This document shows positions 57,827 through 64,000 of a stretch of 64,000 nt of DNA, one piece after another. Made by a program: the position numbers and the translations under genes. Within the stretch, counting starts at the first letter, position 1; each line of letters starts with the position of its first letter. The notes beneath the pieces were generated by a model, which saw nothing but the letters and a program-made list of their open reading frames with translations, was not told the origin of the DNA and made no database searches. This DNA comes from Dentipellis sp. KUC8613 (taxonomy: Eukaryota > Basidiomycota > Agaricomycetes > Russulales > Hericiaceae): contig NSJX01000006.1 of NCBI GenBank assembly GCA_002286715.1, positions 897,713-961,712 of the forward strand, given 5' to 3'.

Positions 57827-60800
57827 TCATCTTCTGTGCCTCCGCGAGACTGACACAATGCACAAATACCCGTCAGCACCCGTACATGCATCGAAGGAGC
57901 CTACAAGAGCGCACCTGACGACATCCTCGTCCTTCACGAACCCAACCCGCACGTTCCCGACATCCCCGCACGCACTTTGGATCGCATCCACCATGAGTCC
58001 AACGGCCTCCTGGCACGTCCCTGCGTCCGCGAGGTCGTCTGCCGGCTCCGCCGACTCTGCGAAGCCGCTCCCATGGCGCGTCCGCGCGGGGTCGATCGGC
58101 AGCGCCTTGAACGCGGCGAACGACGTGTCGCCCGCGTCAATCGCCACGGCCGCCTTGGACAGGATTCGCGAGAGCCCCGAGGCGCGTCGGGGCGCAGTTT
58201 GAGGCGGCAGCGTGGGGCTCGTGGGCGTCAGGGGCCGCTCCGCCTCAACGCTATTGCGTATGGAGTAGCTTGTCACGCGGGTCGTTTGGTGCGTGTTGAG
58301 CCAGCGCACGGTGAAGCCGGCGTTGTGCACTGGATCGCAGGAGGTTTCCTCCAGAGGGGAGAGGATGTAGGCACCTGCGAGGAAGGGGGTAAGAATGAGG
58401 AGGGTGCGAGAGGAGGCGGTGTGTAGGGGTATCACTGATGTACGTGCCTTTGGTGATGCCGATGATGTCTCCGAGAGGAACTCGAGTGAACTGTTTAACC
58501 TTTTCAAGGGTATAATCATAACTCTAAAAGATGAGCTATGAATACCTCGTACGGTACGTGCAAGATCCCGATACACTTACGATGATATAAAGTGCTCCAG
58601 CAGTCTGACGCAAGTCAGTATAGCTCTGTGGTCATAGGAGTGCACCCACAAGAAGTAAGACCTTCTCTTCGAATTTCTCGCCAACTTTGGTGTTCAAGTC
58701 TGAAGGCGCGAACAGCGTCCATCCGGACAACAGGCGCTCACCATCTTGCAGTACCCGTGAGACAGATGTTGCGATCGCCTCGGCTCTAATTTTTGATAAC
58801 CTGATGAGCTCCCGGGGATCAGTAGACTGAAGCTTTAGTAAGAACTCTGAAAACACGCTGATGGTGCGATATCCAAGCATGTAGTCGATAACAGCCTGGG
58901 AGAACCAGTCAGTGAACGTGGACGTGTACATTCTAACGGTTGAGTGCTGGTCATTGTGTGCTCTGGTGAGTAGCGTAGATTGTACACACCTTGCAAGTGA
59001 GTTCATGCTATCGTTCAGCAGACCTCCCAGATCTCTCTTGCCAGTTCTAGGTGTGCATTCATTTCGGGAACATGCACCACACACTATGAGATTCTCACCT
59101 AGTAAAGTCGCCCTGTTCATAAGCCACCATCAGTAAGTGCTACATCCATTTGACTGGTGAGCAAACCTTCAAGGCCGAAGTACCAGCACTGTTTCACCTT
59201 CAATTAAGCTGGTATTTCCCAAGCGCAGGGCGTATCACGTACTAGCTGCGACTGATGGCATCTCCGTTGTTGGCCCATACTGCAAGAGTGTTGAATTGAT
59301 TGTTGATGAAAACAACGTGCCATCCTCACCGTCATTGAAAATGACATCCATCTCGGCTCGTCCTTGTTCGAATGGGTTAGACAGTGCCACGGCCAGCAAT
59401 TGCCTTTGCAAAACATAACGGGCGAATGCAGACTAGAAGACATGAGCGCAGAAAAAAGGCGTGAGTGGATGGTTTACCTGGACCACGTTCGTTCTGTCAA
59501 GACAATCAATGCAGTTGACACGGAAAACCCCTTTTTGTCGCGACAGGACTAGATTATCTGATATCCAGAGATAGCTGTGCAGAGTTTACATACGGCACCC
59601 ACAAGCAGAACATAATACTGACCCTTGCGCTTCGAATGTGCGATCCAACTGTTCTATCAGTTTTGATATGTTCTCATATCTGCTTTCAAACGTCAGCGCG
59701 TGGTGCCTTCCATGAATATCTATCTCACTTCATGCCCTTTGTTTCAGCGTGGAAGTCGTATTCACAATATCTGGCGTATTATGAGCTAATCTGTGATTGG
59801 AGCGTGCGAGGATCGTGCTAACCGGATGTCTGGCAGGGAGACCTCACTGACATATTCACGGTAAGCATTTGTTACAGCTGCCTCTTTGCCGTGCTGCTCG
59901 GACAAGTTGACTATGGCCTATACCTGAACTTGTCTGTAAACCGCTGCGCAGATAGGCGTAGAGGCGTACATGGGATCCATAGATCTTCTGCATTCGTTGG
60001 AAATGTCGGCGGAGGGCATCCAGATGTTGCTCATGAGTACGTTCGGGGGAAAGACTAGGGGTAGGTTTTAGGCTATAACCAGATTGTGTCCAGAATAGCG
60101 GGACTGTCAAAATGTCCTTGATGTGATGCGGCGACAAAGGGAGGGAAGTGAAAGGCACACACTTGATCCTCGTATTTGAACGTAACTAAATATATTAGAA
60201 ATACCCTCACGCTGATGAGAAGAATCAGTACAAGACATCTCAAGTACTGTATAACATTCACCTCGACTCGCATTATAGTTTCTGTCTCGACAAAGTTGGC
60301 CACACGCGCGTCATCGTCAATGCCTCTTCGCTGGTATCGAAGGCCCGCTCGGTCTCTAGAACGACGTGACATGATGATATAGTCAACAATGGCCACGTCT
60401 CCTGACTCTTTTTGCACAGGCTCTCGTGATATTGGAAATGCCGTGAATTGAAAGAAGCCTTGAACAATGGGTAGGACATAGGAATGTAACTGGAAAAGCG
60501 AGTGAGCGAGAGAGACAGCGAGGAGGAAACACGCATACCCCGACGTCGATGAATGGTTTAGAAAGCCATTCGTTCCACCAGAACTGACGGTCCACCCGCC
60601 TCCATAATGGTCGTGTTGGAGATGGCTCAGCTAAGACATCGATCTTGTCTCCAAGCGAGTGGTGCTCATGATCTTGTTGCAAGGCATTCAGATCCGCCAA
60701 CAGCGCGTTTTGCTTCTGGTATTTGGCGATCTGATCCTGTTTGTGCTGCAGTGACCTCGTGATATCTATGGTGTTAAGTCAGTTAGATCAGCGAAAGGAG

Positions 60801-61999
60801 AGGGACCTTCCCTACCAAAATTATAGGCGAAATACATTTCATTTTTGGCAAATTCTCTGATGCATTCCCGCAGTATTTTGTCTTCCAATTCTCTATGCTT
60901 CTCTTCGATAGTAGACGGAGTAGGAGCAGTGTTCGTAAGAATTTTCTGTAAAACCTCACTGGGCTCTTCCCTCCCATCATGAATGATCGCGTCCAACGAT
61001 TGTCTCTTTCGCACTGGCATGCTTGAAATGTCGTCGCCATCGCTGACAGATGCAGAAGTTCGCTGCGACAATCTAGACCAGAACGACAATCGTTTTGCTA
61101 CTGTGGTCTCCACGGGTGATGTGCTAACAGAGTAGTTGGATGAAGGAGTGGATGCACCTGAGGCAGTAGACGTGGGAGAAGACGGACGAGGTGGGACATT
61201 GAACCCGTCTGGCGTCAAGGGTGTCATTATCTTCACTTGCTCTTGACTGGCAAATTTGACACCTGGCCTGAGGCTGCCCACGTCGTCTATTTCTTTGGCG
61301 TCTTCTCCGGCGAGATTTTCCTCTCTAGATGAAGATTCCAAATTTGATATTGGCGCAATTAACGACATGCGAGCTTGGGCGGCGTTCTTTGAAGCTATAC
61401 CACGAATCACAGTCCGAGCGCGATCCTCAACGAGGGGAATGCCAGTTACACCCTTGACGGTATATATTGTGCGGCTCTGATCGAACACTGAAATTGAGGG
61501 TATAGGATTATGACCGTACCATCAAGAAGTGGATCACTCACAGTGTCCCACTTCCGAGATCGACGTGATAACGAGCAGGTAGGATGCTGATACAGGACAA
61601 ACACTGAGAATCCACTTGGAGTGCAATGCAGGCAAAGGAATGGGCACCTGCATAGAGCTCCAAGATGCCAACAATTCCATAAACGACCGCACCTTCTGAC
61701 CATACGGCCTCCTCGCTTCCGCCAGGTCCGTCCACACCCTCTAGTTTAGCATTCTTGCCCCACGAGATACGAATGTGTGATTCGGGAGGTGTGCCATCAG
61801 ATATATGTGGCCTGAGAAGGAGAGCGTCTGGAGTGGCTAAAATGGCAATATGGTCGTGTGGCCGCGGGTGAGGGACTGGCGGGATGATGAATTTGGGCTG
61901 GAGAGCAGGTGAATGAATAGGGATGGAAGCTGATAAAACGTTTACAACCGGCTGTTGTGGAGGCGGAGCGGACTTCTTCTTAGAAAAGAGTCGACGCAT
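57827..61999 (-). CDS. Sac-domain phosphoinositide phosphatase
   Basis: Predicted lipid phosphatase acting on the headgroup of phosphoinositides at the cytosolic membrane face. It starts at 61999 (MRRLFSKKKSAPPPQQPVVN). The Sac domain contains RRSRDRAGLRYQRRGIDDDA then RVANFVETETIMRVE, and the catalytic exon FRVNCIDCLDRTNVVQ (CX5R(T), near 59478-59530). A Ser/Thr-rich insert of about 180 residues splits the N-terminal half (VPPRPSSPTSTASGASTPSS). After the catalytic domain a further region ends LCIVSVSRRHRR. The layout resembles INPP5F/Sac2-type proteins more than Sac1 (no C-terminal membrane anchor seen). More than 12 exons; the exact C-terminus is uncertain. Confidence 0.75.
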
Positions 62000-63007
62000 T
62001 GCAGAGAAAAGAGAAGAAAAGAATGTAAAAGAGATATCTACAGCATGTGAAGCGAGGTGCAGATCGGGCTGGTTGCGTTTCAAGGCGTGACAATAGACGC
62101 CCATGATCACGCTTGGCAACCAGACCATGGCCTCCTCATGTCTCAATTATTCTGGTGTAGTGGGTGACTTGCCACAGCATAAAAAATATGATATGATATG
62201 TTTCGATCACCTTTGCCTTCCTTTTTGGGATGAGAAGACCAGGTTTAACGATGCCTATTGGCTGCAGGCCGTTTGACATGGGTCAAAAATATATCATAGA
62301 ATAAAATCTATCCTGTGGCAAGTCACCCAGGATTGCAAAAGGTATATATTATAAGCCCGAGGGCCACCTGCTTGCAGATGGCAAAACCTACTACCCTACT
62401 TATTGTATCGCTCCATCACTACTTATGTTTCCCCGTCAGGGGCCTTTCCATTTACATTCATGTGCGTACGGATCCGGATGGCACCCAGTGCAGATATAGT
62501 GATGACGACCTGTACTGAAACTTCACCTCCACCACTACAACTTCTGCATTGACCACCAAAGGATGGGAGGCTGATGGGGCACGGCTTGTGTCGTGATCAT
62601 CAGCAGAAGACATGGTGTCGGGACCCGACAACGTGCGCAAAACCTTCGACGTTTTCACGGGATGGGAGTAAAATCACATCTGTGCTAATACATGCAAACC
62701 AATTTACAATGAGGACAATGTCTGCACAGAGATGCGGCGCGACAAGAAAAGTTAATGGTGAAGAGAGGCAGCTGCTAGGGATAGGACAGGAGATTGTGAG
62801 CGTGCGGGAAAAAACAAAGTGGAGACACCTAGAGAAGATAGGACGGAAGCAGACAGGACGGTAGTCTCATTGTGCGGGCCATAAGCGGCGAAGGAGGTGA
62901 AGCCATTAATGAAAACCGACATGACAGGCAGCGGTGGGTAGAGATTCAGACAGAGATGCGGAGGGTCGAGGGGAAAGGAGAGAAAACACAGGCAAGGCAG
63001 ATTCGGG
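62000..63007. other. Intergenic region
   Basis: 1008 bp with no gene recognised. The part next to the Sac gene is its promoter. The remainder has short open frames only, and no tRNA or splice-supported exon. Confidence 0.45.
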
Positions 63008-63302
63008 TGTAACGTCTACGCGTACTCACACGTCTCTGCTTACGTTACCAGTACTGTACATGGACCGAGTACGGTACATGGACCGGACACGGACATAACA
63101 GACTCCCGTACGCTAATTACCGGCCATCAGATTATCTGATGGCCAGGTACTATATAGTCGGCGAGCGTGCCTCTGGCGCGCTCGACCTTTTCTTGCCTGT
63201 ACCCTCGCACTACATACTTCGGAGCTCTATATAACTGAGTCTGGTGTATTGTGCACGGTGTGAGCAAGAGGTCAACCAATACCCCCTACCGCGCCCATTA
63301 CA
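63008..63302 (+). mobile_element. Candidate LTR of a retrotransposon (5' LTR or solo LTR)
   Basis: A 295-bp stretch that begins TGTAACG and ends CCATTACA, so it has the TG...CA ends and a short terminal inverted repeat (TGTAA/TTACA) of LTRs. Inside are a TATA box (TATATAG at 63151), a second TATATAA near 63229, a perfect 11-bp-arm palindrome and a duplicated 12-mer GTACATGGACCG (near 63056 and 63075), which fits a U3 promoter. No clear tRNA primer-binding site follows, and the matching second LTR would lie outside the window. Treat as a hypothesis. Confidence 0.4.
63122..63144. repeat. Perfect palindrome in the LTR-like segment
   Basis: Arms GGCCATCAGAT (63122-63132) and ATCTGATGGCC (63134-63144) around a single T. 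It sits seven bases upstream of the TATA-like TATATAG, a position suited to a dimeric activator site, or a hairpin in RNA. Confidence 0.8.
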
Positions 63303-63500
63303 CTTTTTTACACCTTCAGAAACCACCGAGCCCCGGACATCAAAAAGAAGCGTGCACGCTACCGCAATAGGAAAATTTCACATTGGTGCGTGCTTCTATT
63401 CGCTTCATCACCATCACTCCCCTTGCGCCTCGTGTCGACGCCCATAACGACAACGAGACGTAAACAACCCAATCGGGAAACGTGAGCACGCCATCCGAAA

Positions 63501-64000
63501 ATGGCGAGCCCACCGAACTCAGGACCGACGGCATCAATGCCTGGCGGTCTGGGGCGAGTCTCCCAACGAGACATCGCCCCACATACGATGCAGCCTCCTT
63601 CAGACGAAGAGGAGGCCATCAAACATTCCCTATTCGAGACCGTGAGCGAACAAGGCGGCCAAATCGCCGAAGAAACGACGGCGTCTAACGCCAGCGACAG
63701 CCTCTTCACGCAAGGCACGAGCGAGGCAACGGAGCAGCAGGGTAGACAATCCCAGGCTGCGCCGGCCGACGTTCTGGATGAAGTCTTCGACAAAGTCAAC
63801 ATCCTTATCGACAAGGGGCACCAGCAAGTGTCATCCTTACTCACCCTTAGCGAAAAGGTTACCGCGGACGCTGTAGCATCGCAAAAGTCCATCACCGGCA
63901 TACGACGCGAGCTATACAAGCTCATGGAAGACGCTACACGCGCGCGCGGGCTACCAGTAAGTACCATACCCGACTCGAATAGCGAAACATCGCAGCAGGC
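63501..64000 (+). CDS. Open reading frame running off the window (unknown; possibly gag-like)
   Basis: ATG at 63501 opens a frame without stop to the window end, 166 codons. It starts MASPPNSGPTASMPGGLGRV, is acidic in the middle (PPSDEEEAIKHSLFETVSEQ) and helical later (LDEVFDKVNILIDKGHQQV, SVITGIRRELYKL-like). A GTAAGT at 63958 could be an intron donor, but reading through stays open. Its position 200 bp after an LTR-like segment suggests the N-terminus of a retrotransposon capsid protein; equally it could be an ordinary gene. No family recognised. Confidence 0.45.
   Translation, partial: MASPPNSGPTASMPGGLGRVSQRDIAPHTMQPPSDEEEAIKHSLFETVSEQGGQIAEETTASNASDSLFTQGTSEATEQQGRQSQAAPADVLDEVFDKVNILIDKGHQQVSSLLTLSEKVTADAVASQKSITGIRRELYKLMEDATRARGLPVSTIPDSNSETSQQ

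Overview
The window is nuclear DNA of a filamentous basidiomycete, most likely a wood-decaying Agaricomycete of polypore type. The genes carry many short introns (about 50-65 nt, GT...AG), are densely packed on both strands, and are eukaryotic housekeeping genes. One of them is a secreted GH7 cellobiohydrolase with a C-terminal CBM1, as expected of a white-rot fungus. The polypore assignment is an inference from the look of the cellulase, not from a search.

Layout. 1-5.4 kb: 5' end of RPS21 (minus), an intron-containing tRNA-Tyr, a PAP2-type lipid phosphatase built from very small exons (minus), a PP4 regulatory subunit 2-like gene, a Fyv7-like rRNA-processing protein (minus) divergent from eIF1/SUI1. 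5.9-15.7 kb: U4/U6.U5 snRNP 27K protein, an RRM-like protein, CBC2 divergent from proteasome ATPase RPT3, pyrroline-5-carboxylate reductase divergent from ALG13, TRM9, NAC alpha. 16.6-22.4 kb: hamartin/TSC1-like protein and HSP90, the latter with two perfect heat-shock elements upstream. 22.4-25.6 kb: cbh1 with a long promoter. 26.4-31.7 kb: an orphan proline/serine-rich gene, then the phosphoserine aminotransferase gene bracketed by two tRNA-Ser(GCU) genes and a tRNA-like element, then a 2OG-Fe(II) oxygenase. 31.8-40.1 kb: RRP3-type DEAD-box helicase, TRAPP subunit TRS130/TRAPPC10 and mannosyltransferase ALG3, all minus. 40.1-44.8 kb: a gene-poor stretch with a broken coiled-coil coding remnant. 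44.8-56.6 kb: phosphopantetheine adenylyltransferase, DHHC palmitoyltransferase of Erf2 type, a Zn2Cys6 transcription factor with a polyglutamine tract, and a LIM-domain protein, all plus. 57.8-62.0 kb: a Sac-domain phosphoinositide phosphatase (minus). 63.0-64.0 kb: a candidate LTR followed by an ORF open to the window edge.

The genes are mainly independent housekeeping functions: translation (RPS21, SUI1, NAC alpha, TRM9, tRNAs), RNA processing (SNRNP27, CBC2, RRP3, Fyv7-like), glycosylation (ALG13, ALG3), membrane traffic and lipid signalling (TRS130, Erf2, Sac, PAP2), and protein quality control (HSP90, RPT3). I see no secondary-metabolite, defence or other obvious gene cluster. The parts most worth a second look are the micro-exon lipid phosphatase, the broken locus at 41.6-44.1 kb, the LTR-like right end, the orphan gene at 26.4 kb, and the tRNA-Ser/SER1 arrangement. 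Exon boundaries were worked out by hand from splice signals and reading-frame continuity; gene spans are firmer than individual junctions.
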